From Heracleum sosnowskyi (taxonomy: Eukaryota > Streptophyta > Magnoliopsida > Apiales > Apiaceae): a stretch of 64,000 bases of DNA. The translations under genes and the position numbers were made by a program. The notes below the pieces were generated by a model, which had not been told where the DNA came from, searched no databases, and saw only the letters and a list, made by a program, of their open reading frames with translations. Location: the NCBI GenBank assembly GCA_030848705.1, contig CM061242.1:126862757-126926756 (forward strand). Direction: 5' to 3'. This document shows, in pieces, positions 46,048-57,700 of the stretch (the stretch's first letter is position 1; every line of letters begins with the position of its first letter).

Positions 46048-49000
46048 ATACAATTTGTCTTGCATGGTAAGAATAAGGAGCAGATCACTTGGATCATTGA
46101 CAGTGGCTGATTTAGACACATGACTGGTGATAAAACCCTGCTGTCACAATTTGTAAAGAAAGTTGGCCCAATCATAACCTTTGGAGACAACAGCAAGGGT
46201 TACACAGTGGGATATGGTTGTTTGGAAATTGGAAATGTTGTCATAAATGACATTGCACGTGTTGATGGATTGAAGCACAACCTGCTCAGTGTCAGCCAAT
46301 TCAGTGACAGGGGATTCAAGGTTGATTTTGACATGATGGTGTGTAACATTTATCACAAGAAGGATGGAAGCCTTTCTTTGAAAGGAGTAAGAAAAGGAAG
46401 CTTGTTTGTTGCTGACTTAAGATCAACAAAGAAGGACAAGATTTACTGTTTTTACAGTAAAGCTACTGTTGGTGACAGTATGTTTTGGCACAGGAAACTC
46501 TCACACCTCAACTTCAAAACAATGAATATGCTGATGAAGAAGGAACTAGTGAGAGGACTACCTCAACAGGAATTCTGTCAAGAAGGACTGTGTGAGGACT
46601 GTCAAATGGGAAAACTGAAGAAAGCTGTGCATAGATCAAAGCAAGTCAACACCAACACTGAACCACTCAAACTAATTCACATGGATCTCTTTGGACCAGT
46701 CAATGTACCATCATTAGCCAAGAAAAGATATGCATTAGTTATGGTGGATGACTATTCTAGGTATACTTGGGTGAAGTATCTAGAATCAAAAGATGAAGCA
46801 GCTCAAGTCATCATTGATCACTTAAGAGTTCTTGAAAGAGCTCCAAATGCCAAAGTTCAAATAATAAGGAGTGACAATGGGACTGAGTTCAGAAATGCCA
46901 CTCTGGGTAATTTCTATAAAGATGAAGGAATTGTACAACAATTTTCTGCTGCAAGGACTCCTCAGCAGAATTGAGTTGTAGAAAGGAAGAATATGACTCT
47001 CATTGAAGCTGCCAGAACTATGTTTCATGATGCAAAATTACCTACATACTTCTGGGCAGAAGCTATCAACACAGCCTGCTACACACATAACAGAACCTTG
47101 ATCAACAAGACTCATGGGAACACTCCTTACTATCTGCTAAATGAAAAGAAACCTACTCTCAAGTATTTTCATGTGTTTGGAAGCAAATGTTTCATGATGA
47201 AAGACAACCATGAAAAGAAAGGGAAATTTGACACCAAAGCTTTTGAAGGAATTTTCATGGGGTATGCTTTAGAAAGGACTGCCTACAGAGTTTATCTTTT
47301 GGAACACAGAATCATTGATGAAAGTGTGAATGTCACATTTGATGAAACCAAGTTTCCTGGACTGCATGAAGAATGTCAAATGCAGATTCTTAGGTTTGAG
47401 AATCAAGGATACTTGGAGTAAGAAGAAATTGTTGATGAAGAACCTACTTTCACTCAAACTGTTGAAACAGAAAAGGATGTTGTCATTGAAAAGAATGTCA
47501 ATCAAACTCCAGCCCAGTCACAGACCATCACAGGAAATACTCAAATTGATGGTGACTCCGGAGACATTGAAGAAAATGGTGGAGACAATTGCCCTGGTGA
47601 AGATTCAGTTCCTCAATTTGAAGTTACTGTCTCAAATCAAACAAGGAGCTTACCCAAAACCATTAGGTGGAACAGGGATCACTCAAATGATCTAATAATT
47701 GGAGATCCCTCTTCTGGGGTGAGGACCAAGAACAATGTTTCTGCTGACAGCATGTTTTCTTGTTTTCTTTCTCAAATGGAGCCTAAAGCAATTGATGAAG
47801 CATTGTTGGATTCTGATTGGGTGATTTCTATGCAAGAAGAACTCAACCAGTTTGAAAGAAACAATGTTTGGAAGTTGGTTCCAAGACCAAGAGGAAAGCC
47901 AGTTATTGAGACAAAGTGGGTTTTCAGAAACAAACTGGATGAAAATGGAAATGTGACTAGAAACAAGGCAAGGCTAGTAGCTAAAGGTTACTGTCAATAG
48001 GAAGGGATAGATTATGATGAGACATTTGCACCTGTTGTCAGACTTGAAGCTATCAGGATTTTCCTAGCCTTTGCTGCTCACTGTAATTTCAAGGTGTTCC
48101 AATGGATGTCAAAAGTGCTTTTCTAAATAGAGAGTTGGAGGAAGAAGTGTATGTTAAACAACCACCTGGCTTTGAAGATGCTGAGATGTATGATTTTGTG
48201 TATAAGCTGTTCAAGGCACTTTATGGATTGAAACAAGCTCCAAGAGCATGGTATGATACCCTATCTGCCTTTCTATTGGAAAACCAGTTTATAAGAGGTG
48301 TAGTAGATAAGACCTTATTCTACAAGCATCATGGCAAAGACATCATTTTGGTTTAAATTTATGTTGATGATATCATTTTCGGTTCATCAAATGAGAAGCT
48401 GTGTGAGAAGTTTTCATCTCTAATGAGAAATAAGTATGAGATGAGCATGATGGAAGAACTGTCATTCTTCCTGGGTTTACAGGTTCTTCAGAAAGATGAT
48501 GGAATCTTCATTTGTCAAGCAAAATATGTCAAGGAACTTCTCAAGAAGTTAAACTTGGAAGATTCATCACCTGCCAAGACTCATATTTCTACCTCAACTA
48601 GTCTGGATCTAGAGTCCAAATGAAAGAAAGTGGACTCTAGTGCATACAGAGGCATGGTTGGATCCCTTCTTTATCTAACTGCTAGCAGACCTGACATAAT
48701 GTTTGCTACATGTCTCTGTGCAAGGTTTCAAGCTGATCCAAAGGAGTCACACTTGGTAGCAATCAAGAGAATTTTTAGATACCTTAAGGGCTCTCCTAAT
48801 CTGGGCCTTTGGTATCCTAAAAACACTGGATTTGAGCTAGTGGGGTATTCTGATTCAGATTATGCTGGATGTAGGATTGACAGAAAAAGCACTACAGGAA
48901 GCTGTCAATTTCTTGGTGGAAGATTGGTATCCTGGTTCAGTAAAAAGCAACACTCAGTTTCTACATCTACTGCAGAAGCTGAATACATTGCTGCTGGAAG

Positions 49001-49307
49001 TTGCTGTGCACAAATCTTGTGGATGAAGAATCAACTGTTGGATTATGGCTTAGTGTTAAATAATATCCCTATCTACTGTGACAACACTAGTGCCATAGCC
49101 ATCTCAGAAAATCATGTTCAACACTCTAGAACTAAGCACATTGATATCATACATCATTTCATTAGAGAGCATGTTGAAAGAGGAACTGTGAAGTTGATCT
49201 CTGTGCCCACAGAAAAGCAACTTGCAGACATTTTTACAAAACCACTGGATGAAGCAACCTTCAAAAGGTTGGTAAGTGAATTGGGAATGCTAAATCTGGT
49301 ATGTTAA
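46048..49307 (+). pseudogene. pol of element A: protease, integrase, reverse transcriptase, RNase H, broken
   Basis: Copia order is kept. The protease region IIDSG is followed by a stop exactly where cysteine is usual (about 46108). Then come the integrase zinc region (FWHRKLSHLN), the integrase core (HMDLFGPVNV, IRSDNGTEFRN, stop at 46972-46974, then VVERKN) and the reverse transcriptase (KPVIETKWVFRNK, DVKSAFLN, YVDDIIFGSS). Last is RNase H (STAEAEYIAAGSC, CDNTSAIAISEN), ending ELGMLNLVC at 49307. Further stops are at 47419, 47998, 48354 and 48621, and a one-base loss near 48100 shifts the frame. The reading is otherwise continuous. Confidence 0.85.
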
Positions 49308-50673
49308 CTTACTAGTTTTTCATTCTATTATTCAAGTGAAGCTTGTGACAGTAACATCTTCAGAAGTTGTTGTCATGAAAAAAGTTACTGTCTACCTAAG
49401 TCTCTATCTGTTTTTGACAGCACATTTACTTTGAACTTTGTGCTAGTCTTGTACTCGAAAGTTGATTTTTGTATGACACTAACTTGCATGTTTGTTAAAA
49501 TTGAAATTGGTCAAAGATTCTCCTTAATTGGTCAGTTTTGCCTTGATTGTTGTATTAGTGGTAGACATCACTTAATTGCAATATGAGGTAGTTGTATGGG
49601 TATTCCAAAATGTTGACCGCTTACATCCCTCTTAACCTAGTATGCCTATAAAATGAATCTTAGGCCATATTAGTGAATCATTTGGAAAAAGGGTAAAATG
49701 GAAAACAAAGTAGGAATTGAGTACAGGCCTAAGCCTTGTGGTAGTGAACCCTACAATGAAGAGGTAGAAGCACTGTTTGATGAGTTATGGGATATCCTCG
49801 ATGAGGAAGAGGAAAAAGAACTTGCAGCCAAGGCCGCTGAGGAGGCTAAGGTGCAAGAAGAGGAAAAGGAGTTTCAAGCACTCCTCAAGGGAGAAGGAAC
49901 CTCAGAAGAGATAGTTAGGGCATAAGTACTAGAATTGGTTAAGAAAGACTGTACTGATTACTTTATCTCACCAATTGTAGCTTTTTCCTTTCTTCATTTA
50001 ATTTAATCAATAAAACTTCTCTTTCTGCTGTTTCCACTTGCTTCCTGTGTGTATTGCTTAATTGCTTAACTGGTTGAATGTTATTATGAATGACTAATGA
50101 ATCAGTAATAAACCATGTAAATGTTTAATTGGTGACTCCTCAGTTAAAGTTTTTAATCATAACAGTTTCAATTCTAAGTCCTGACAGTTGTTGTTTTCCC
50201 GCAAAGGTTGCTGTCATCTAGAAAAGTTGCTGTCACAATTCTTTGACAGCTAACTTCTCGACAGCAGTAAACAACCTTCTGTCATGACTCGTAAAAGATA
50301 CTGTCATATGAGAACTTAATGATGACAGTAAGTTTTGCGCGTAATGTTTCTGTCACGCAAAACATGATGTCATCACACCAAAGTTACTTACACGGTTGTT
50401 TTGAGCGCACAGGTTACTGTCAAATTAGTGGACCGTTAAAATTGGACACACATCCTCCACGAGGAGAGAGAAATTAGCCAGTAACCCACGTGACTGCTAA
50501 GTGGGTTAAGACACGATTTCACTTTCCACTTTGTCAGTTAAACGCTTGAACTTCCCTCTAAATTCATCAAACATTCAACTGTTCTCAAAAAGCAAACACA
50601 ATACTCACCTTTCTCTTATCTCCAAGCAATTCATCTCTTACATTCTCTATTCTTCTTCTCTCAAGCAAAACAA
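49308..50673 (+). other. Spacer between pol and extra ORF of element A
   Basis: About 1.4 kb, mostly non-coding, with about eleven CTGTCA/TGACAG motifs in 49340-50420. The last 200 bp look like the start of a gene. A G-box CACGTG (50487-50492) is followed by a C/T-rich leader ending AAAACAAATGG at the extra ORF. Confidence 0.6.
49698..49925 (+). CDS. Small acidic open frame in the spacer of element A, function unknown
   Basis: 75 residues, MENKVGIEYRPKPC at the start, then a strongly charged helical stretch with DILDEEEEKELAAKAAEEAK. It keeps an ATG with a fair context (AAAATGG) and no stop. Nothing similar is evident at the same place in element B. It may be a relic of a longer frame or chance; I do not recognise it. 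Confidence 0.3.
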   Translation: MENKVGIEYRPKPCGSEPYNEEVEALFDELWDILDEEEEKELAAKAAEEAKVQEEEKEFQALLKGEGTSEEIVRA

Positions 50674-51854
50674 ATGGCCCCCAAACAATCAATTTCACAA
50701 ACTAACTTTGCTGGCATCTACTCTCCAAGTGATGCTGGTGAGGGTTTCAAAGGGCTTGTTTATTTCATGAATAAGTCTTATCTTGGGTATGCAATTACCT
50801 CCACTCATGTTCTTGACCTAGACATGATTGAAAATTTATGGGAGACAGCCGTTGCTCAAAAAGATGGTGACATATCCTCTATTCAGTTCAAAATCAAGGA
50901 GCACATGTACTCTCTCACTGTTCAGGGCATCAATGCAGCTCTGGGAATTGTGCTAGAACCAGGAAAGGATTATGTTGAGCTTGCTAGTGATGAGACCCTA
51001 AAGAAGCTCTTCTTGAAGATTGGGTACTCTGGCCCTATTCTTGAAGAGGGAACAACAAAATGGTACCCTTCTGGTGAAATGGACAGGAAATATCTCCGCA
51101 AGGAGTGGAGTATGGTGTTTGATGCTATGGTGAAAGTGTTCTCTACCAAGACCACAGGATGGAATGGGATTCCCACTTACATCAAGAAGCTCACTCACTC
51201 TCTTATTCATGGGTACAAAGTGGATGTTGGAAAGCTGCTCATGGCACACTTCAAGGCTGCCATAGGTAAGAAGGTAAACATCTATCCTCGCTTTTTAATG
51301 TTGTGCATCAATTCTTTATGTGACTTTGATGAGAATGCCCCTCGTTTGGAGGTGTGCCCTGTACTAAAAAGAAACACTCACACAACTCTCACCTCACAGA
51401 ATTTGAATGCACATATTCCACTATGTTTCACCAAACACATGGTTGATCAAGTGGCTGACCTTGATTTTCCATTACCGTCTGGTTTTGATACCTTCACTAC
51501 TGAGAATGAGACTGCATTAGACCCCAATTCGGTCAACCCTCATTCTGCCCCATACACTCAGCCTAGGTTCTCTAGACTTCCCAAAGTACAGAGGCTAGCC
51601 TTACAAGAAACCAGAAAAAGGCCCCTAGAGACTGGTGGTAGTGGTAGTGTTGAAAGTCAAGAGGGAGTTCCTGCACGTAGTGCAGCAAATAAGGAAGGTA
51701 GTGCAACAGAACCCACAGTGGTTCCTCCTGAGCCTAAGAAGAAGAGAGCTAAGAGGACCAAAACCACTGTCAACCACCCTGCAGTCTCCCAAAAGACTGT
51801 AGAGGAAACAAGGGAAATAAACTCCTCCCTAGATGTGCCTTCTCAACAAGGGAC
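50674..51854 (+). pseudogene. Extra ORF behind pol in element A, N-terminal part, cut by element B
   Basis: Open for about 393 codons up to the insertion at 51855; the same frame continues at 63921-64000 behind the duplicated GGGAC. The first 230 residues share a fold-like pattern with the extra ORF of element B: the order IGYSGP, LRKEWSMVFDA, W-x-x-IPT, and Y-x-RF is the same. This is the 'putative plant transposon protein' kind of domain. Later comes a Pro/Ser-rich part with the nuclear-localisation-like run PEPKKKRAKRTK. A gene-like leader precedes the ATG. The role is unknown; such frames in Sireviruses have at times been called envelope-like, but I see no membrane segment here. Confidence 0.65.
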
Positions 51855-52392
51855 TGTTAGATATAATTGCTGACGTTTGTTCATCAGTGTTTAAGTCCCA
51901 GGTACATATCAGAGTTTACATAGAAGCCAGTCAGAGTTTGATAAAGTCTGACTGAGTGAAGAGTTTACATAGAAGCCGGTCAGAGTTTGTTAAAGTCTGA
52001 CAGGGTGAATTAGCTGTCGGTGCAAAGATAAAGATTCTAGAAGCAATATATTCTGAAGATGGAAAGAAGCAGAATATATTGATATAGCTAAGGAGACTGG
52101 ACAGAAGACTGAAGCAATCCTTAATTGATAATAATTGTATAGCTAATTTATAGGAGTATCAATTAGATAAGGATTGTATGTAACTGTGTACTATATAAAC
52201 ACAGATAGGTTATCCCTAGAAGGGATGCGAACATTGAATATATTATTCTTGTAACCTAGTAGCTCTTTGTGATTCATTAACATCACTAAGAGAGAATTAT
52301 TTAATATAATTCAGTTTGTTGATTTACAAACCTGTGTTCTTAATTGTTATTCTCATACATACTTGATTATATATTGTGTATTCGGCCTAACA
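51855..52392 (+). repeat. 5' LTR of element B
   Basis: Starts TGTTAGATATAATTG and ends CGGCCTAACA. TATATAAA at 52192-52199 is the likely promoter. A 49-bp direct duplication lies at 51911-52008. Confidence 0.95.
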
Positions 52393-52410
52393 ATTGGTAT
52401 CAGAGCCAAG
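52393..52410 (+). other. Primer binding site of element B
   Basis: ATTGGTATCAGAGCCAAG, complementary to the initiator methionine tRNA end, two bases behind the LTR. Confidence 0.92.
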
Positions 52411-52455
52411 GCTGTTTAATATATACAGTTTTACGATTCAAACACAGTAATAATC

Positions 52456-54783
52456 ATGTCTGAAGAAAATCAAACTGCTCCCAAGGCTGAACAGGTGAAG
52501 CCTAATTCTGTGAGTCGATATGAAACAATCAGGGTTCCAATACTCAGGCCAGTAGAGTATCCAATTTGGAAGGTGAAGATGACCATGTTTCTGGAGGCTA
52601 CAGATCCAGAATACCTTGACAGAATCTATGATGGCCCTCATATGCCGACTAAATTGTCCCCTGTTGTTGATGGTCAAGAACAAAAGACTGTTCCAAAGGA
52701 AAAGAAAGATATGACTCATGAGGACATCTCATCAATTGCAAAAGATGCAAAGGTTAGACATCTTCTTCACAGTGCTTTAGATAATGTTATGTCTAACAGA
52801 GTAATTGGCTACAAAACTGCCAAAGAGATATGGGATGCTTTAGAAGTCAGATGTCAGGGAACAGGTGCTATTAAGAAGAACAGAAAGACAATACTCACAC
52901 AGGAGTATGAGCACTTTGATTCAAGACCTAATGAAACCTTGACTGAGACTTATGACAGATTTTGCAAACTATTGAATGATCTGTCTCTGGTTGATAAAGA
53001 ATATGAACTTGAAGAGTCTAATCTCAAGTTTCTGTTATCTCTACCTGAAAAGTGGGATTTAAAGACAACCACAATAAGAGATAATTATGAGCTTGCTGAT
53101 AAAGATCTTGATGAAATCTATGGGTTGTTAAAAAATCATGAACTGGAGATAGAACAAAGGAATAGAAGATTAAGCAAAAAGACAAAATCTGTTGCTCTCA
53201 AAGTTGAGGAGAAACCCGTCAAGAAGGAACTTTCAAGAAAGAAAGCCAAAGGAAAGGCTTTAGTCATCAAATCTGACAGTGAGTCATCAAACTCTGATGA
53301 TGGCTCAAATACTGATGATGAAGCTTCTGATTCTGAGGATGATGAAGAAGAGATGATGAAGATGGCTGCTTTAATGGTGAAGACTTTCAAGAAGATGGGA
53401 TTCAAGAACTTTAAGAAAGGAAAGAGATTCTCAAGGAAAGATTCAAACTTTGAAAGGAAAAGTTTTAGAAAGTCTGATGGAAGGGAGACCAAGTCTGGCA
53501 AGAAGGATAAATCTGAAATCCAGTGCTACAGGTGTAAGGAGATGGGTCACTATGCCCCAGAGTGCAAGAAAGGCAAATCTGAGAAAGCACTCATCTCTAA
53601 AGGCAAAGACTGGGCAGATACTTCAGACTCTGATGATGGAGAAAATTATGCTCTAATGGCAACTGTCAGAGATGAGACTGAATCATCTGAAAATAAGGTA
53701 CCCCTAACTACTTATGTTTATGATACTGATAATATATCTGAGTTAAGAGTATATCTGAAAAGCGTACATGTTAGCTATAGGGATCAGACTTTAGAGAATG
53801 AGAGAATTAAAGCTGAGAATCTTAGTCTTAAAGATAGAAACAAGTTTCTTGAAGGAGAACTTGAAAAGATGAAGAAGATTCAAAAAGAAAGAGATGATGC
53901 TGTTTATGTAGAACATGAGTTGCTCAAAAGATATAAGCAATTAGAATCTGATCTAGAAAAAGAAAGAAAAATAATCAAGACTTGGACAGATTCTGGAAGA
54001 GACACTCGTCAAGTGTTTCAGACAGATTCTGTAGGTTTAGGCTATTGTGAAAATGATGAACTTAGGTTTAAAGACAAGGTTAAGGTTAAACCACAACTTA
54101 AACCTGTGATATTTGTTCCAGAAACCAATAAGTTAAAATCTGTTGTAATAAGAGAAGCTGATATGGTATCAGATGAAGCCTGTGAAAGACAGGAAAATAT
54201 TATAACAGAAAAACTTATGGAAAGAGAAGCTGTTAGAAAGCCAGTAAAAACTTGTGAAAAACAGGTTAATGTTGGTTTGATGACAGGAAAACAGTTCAAT
54301 CATAAGCTGAAAGAGGTAAAATCTGCCATGAAACCAAAAAGGTCCAAGAAGAATAGGAATGGAAAGATAGGCATAAATAAAAGAAATAATCATTTGCCTA
54401 ATGCTGCTGCTCCAAGGAAAACATGTTATAATTGTGGTAGTTCTAATCATCTTGCTAATTACTGCACAAAGAATAAAAATATCAATTCTTTACCTTCTAC
54501 ATCAGGAGTAAAGAATGATTATGTTAGGATTAGACCACAGACTTTATGCACACACTGTGGGAGCACTTGGCATTCCATTTATACTTGCAAGAGTTATCAT
54601 GCTATTTATCACAACTATTATGAGCTAAAACCCAATCTGAAATGGGTTAGAGCAAACTCTGCAAGTGTAAAGTCTGACAATGTTAGTTTAAACTCTGTTG
54701 ATAGTAATTCCGCTGCAAAAACTAACACTGTTAAGAAAGACAAAGGATCCAAGCAAGTCTGGGTCCTTAAAACTAACACTTAG
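52456..54783 (+). CDS. gag of element B
   Basis: 775 residues, open. Residues about 25-230 hold the copia gag domain (YPIWKVKMTMFLEATDPEYL, AKEIWDALEVRCQG, LKFLLSLPEKWD). Around 270-300 is an acidic Ser/Asp/Glu stretch. A classical zinc knuckle CYRCKEMGHYAPEC starts near 357. A coiled-coil-like region follows (about 430-515). Two more C-x2-C-x4-H-x4-C sites lie near 657 (CYNCGSSNHLANYC) and 698 (CTHCGSTWHSIYTC). Three knuckles are more than the usual one. The frame ends with TAG at 54781-54783, and pol starts in another frame a few bases on. Confidence 0.9.
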   Translation: MSEENQTAPKAEQVKPNSVSRYETIRVPILRPVEYPIWKVKMTMFLEATDPEYLDRIYDGPHMPTKLSPVVDGQEQKTVPKEKKDMTHEDISSIAKDAKVRHLLHSALDNVMSNRVIGYKTAKEIWDALEVRCQGTGAIKKNRKTILTQEYEHFDSRPNETLTETYDRFCKLLNDLSLVDKEYELEESNLKFLLSLPEKWDLKTTTIRDNYELADKDLDEIYGLLKNHELEIEQRNRRLSKKTKSVALKVEEKPVKKELSRKKAKGKALVIKSDSESSNSDDGSNTDDEASDSEDDEEEMMKMAALMVKTFKKMGFKNFKKGKRFSRKDSNFERKSFRKSDGRETKSGKKDKSEIQCYRCKEMGHYAPECKKGKSEKALISKGKDWADTSDSDDGENYALMATVRDETESSENKVPLTTYVYDTDNISELRVYLKSVHVSYRDQTLENERIKAENLSLKDRNKFLEGELEKMKKIQKERDDAVYVEHELLKRYKQLESDLEKERKIIKTWTDSGRDTRQVFQTDSVGLGYCENDELRFKDKVKVKPQLKPVIFVPETNKLKSVVIREADMVSDEACERQENIITEKLMEREAVRKPVKTCEKQVNVGLMTGKQFNHKLKEVKSAMKPKRSKKNRNGKIGINKRNNHLPNAAAPRKTCYNCGSSNHLANYCTKNKNINSLPSTSGVKNDYVRIRPQTLCTHCGSTWHSIYTCKSYHAIYHNYYELKPNLKWVRANSASVKSDNVSLNSVDSNSAAKTNTVKKDKGSKQVWVLKTNT

Positions 54784-54796
54784 TGTTTGTTTGTGA

Positions 54797-57700
54797 TTGC
54801 AGGGTATAAAAGAGAGCACACTTATCTTGGACAGTGGATGCTCAGGACATATGACTGGAAATAAAGCCCTGCTATCAGACTTTAAGGAGAAGGCTGGCCC
54901 AAAGGTTTCCTATGGAGATGGCAACATAGGACACACTCTGGGATATGGCAATATTAATCTTGGAAGTGTCATCATCACAAATGTAGCTCTAGTCTCAGGA
55001 CTCAAGCATAATCTGCTATCTGTGAGTCAAATCTGTGATAGAGGAAACCATGTAGATTTTTATACTGAATACTGTGAAGTTATCAGTAAATCTACTGGAA
55101 AAGTTGTTCTAGTTGGACACAGGCGCAACAACATTTATGAAGCAAGTTTGGTAACAAACTCTGATGGAAAAACAGTGTGTCTGACTGCAAGAATGTCAAA
55201 TGAAGAGAGTTGGAATTGGCATAAGAAGCTCTCTCATCTCAATTTGAACAACATAAATGAGCTTATAAGAAAGGATCTTGTAAGGGGACTTCCAAAATCA
55301 ATACTCAGTCTAGATGGCCTATGTGATTCTTGTCAAAAGGCAAAGCAAAGGAAGTCATCTTTCAAGAGCAAATCTGAATCTTCAGTAGTGGAACCTTATC
55401 ATCTTCTACATGTTGATCTCTTTGGACCAGTGAATGTGATGTCTATGGGCAGAAAGAAATATGCTCTAGTAATTGTTGATGAATATACTAGATATACATG
55501 GGTGTATTTCTTATCAAAGAAGGATGAAACTGCTCAAACTCTGATGGATCATGTAAATCTACTGGACAAAGGATCACAGCACAAAGTCAAAATTATAAGG
55601 AGTGATAATGGAACTGAATTCAGAAACTCAATCATGGAAGCTTTCTGCAAGGAAATAGGAGTGAAACAAGAATTTTCTGCACCTGGAACTCCACAGCAAA
55701 ATGGTGTAGTTGAAAGAAAGAACAGAACTTTAATTGAAGCAGCCAGAACAATGCTTGATGAAGCAAAGTTGCCAACTTATTTCTGGGCAGAAGCTGTTCA
55801 AACTGCTTGTTTTACTCAAAATGCTACACTGATCAACAAGCATGGGAAAACACCATATGAGATGGTGAAAAATAAGAAGCCAAATTTGAAATATTTTCAT
55901 ATATTTGGATGCAAATGCTTTGTGTTGAAGACTCATCCTGAACAGTTGACAAAGTTCGAGTTAAAAGCTGATGAAGGAATCTTTGTTGGTTATCCATTAT
56001 CAACAAAAGCATTCAGAGTCTACAATCTGAGAACTAAAGTGATCATGGAATCCATTCATGTGTCATTTGATGACAAGAAAATAACTGGACTTGATGACTT
56101 AGATGGATATGATCAACTGCGTTTTGAAAATGAAGGTTTATTATCTGATGATGTAAACTCTGATGAAGCAGTACCGACAAACTCTGATGAAGCGGTTCTG
56201 ACAAACTCTGACGAAGCATACTCTGAACCTCTACTGGTAAATACTGGAGAAACTGGAAATTCTCAAATTGAACAAAATAGAGAACCAGTTGAGGGGGAGC
56301 GTGAAGAAGCTCAACAAGACACAGCAAGTGAGTCAGTTGAGGAAACTGATTCAAACTCTGACAGTTCAAACTCTGAGCCATCCAATTCAGGGGGAGCCTC
56401 AGATACTGCAGAAAGTCAACATATGAATCAGGAAAGCATGGATCAAAGGGGAGGATCCAATAATGATGCAAGAAACCACTTACCAACAGCAAGAAAGTGG
56501 ACACAGGCACACACACCTGATCTCATAATTGGAGATCCCGATGCTAGTGTGAGAACTAGAAGTGCAACAAATAACGAGTGTCTGTATCATGCTTTCTTGT
56601 CTCAAACAGAACCAAAGAAAGTGGAGGAAGCTCTTCAAGATGCTAATTGGATTACAGCAATGCAAGAAGAGTTAAATGAATTTGAAAGAAATGAAGTCTG
56701 GACACTTGTACCTAGACCAAAGAATAGATCAATTGTAGGTACAAAGTGGGTTTTCAGAAACAAGACTGACAGTGAAGGTGTGATTACAAGAAACAAGGCT
56801 AGACTTGTGACTAAAGGTTATTCACAACAGGAAGGAATTGACTATGATGAAACCTTTGCTCCAGTTGCAAGATTGGAGGCCATGAGAATTTTTCTGGCCT
56901 ATGCTGCACACAAGAAGTTTAAAGTCTTTCAGATGGATGTAAAAAGTGCTTTTCTCAATGGGAAGCTTGAAGAAGAAGTGTTTGTTGAACAACCACCAGG
57001 ATTTGTAGATCCCAAGCATCCAGATTATGTCTACAGGCTTGACAAGGCATTATATGGACTAAAGCAAGCACCAAGAGCATGGTATGAAACTCTTGCTCAA
57101 TTTCTTTTAGAAAGTGGGTTCACAAGAGGTACAATTGATAAAACCTTGTTTTATTTCAATTCTGGTGATGATTTGCTTTTAGTTCAAATTTATGTAGATG
57201 ATATTATCTTTGGATCTACTAATGACAAACTTTGTAAGAAGTTTGCAAAGCTTATGCAATCCAGGTATCAAATGAGCATGATGGGAGAGCTTAGTTATTT
57301 TCTAGGCTTACAGGTCAAGCAAACAGATGATGGTATTTTTATCAATCAAGCAAAATATACCAGAAATCTTCTCAAGAAATTTGGTATGCTTGATAGTTCA
57401 TCTGCTACAACTCCCATGGCTACAGCAACAAAGCTAGACAAAGACACAGGAGCCTCAGTAGATATGACAAACTACAGAGGAATGATAGGGTCTTTACTGT
57501 ATCTTACTTCAAGTAGACCTGATATCATGTATGCAACATGTCTTTGTGCAAGATATCAAGCAGATCCCAGAGAGCCTCATCTAACAGCTGTAAAAAGGAT
57601 TTTCAAATATCTCAAAGGAACCATAACCTTGGGTTTGTGGTATCCTAGAGAATCAGAGTTTAAGCTAATTGGTTACTCTGATGCAGATTTTGCAGGCTGT

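Noticed and set aside
56043..56516. Minus-strand frame of 157 codons in element B
   Set aside because: Opposite the hypervariable part of pol, where codon bias alone opens the other strand; no known motif.
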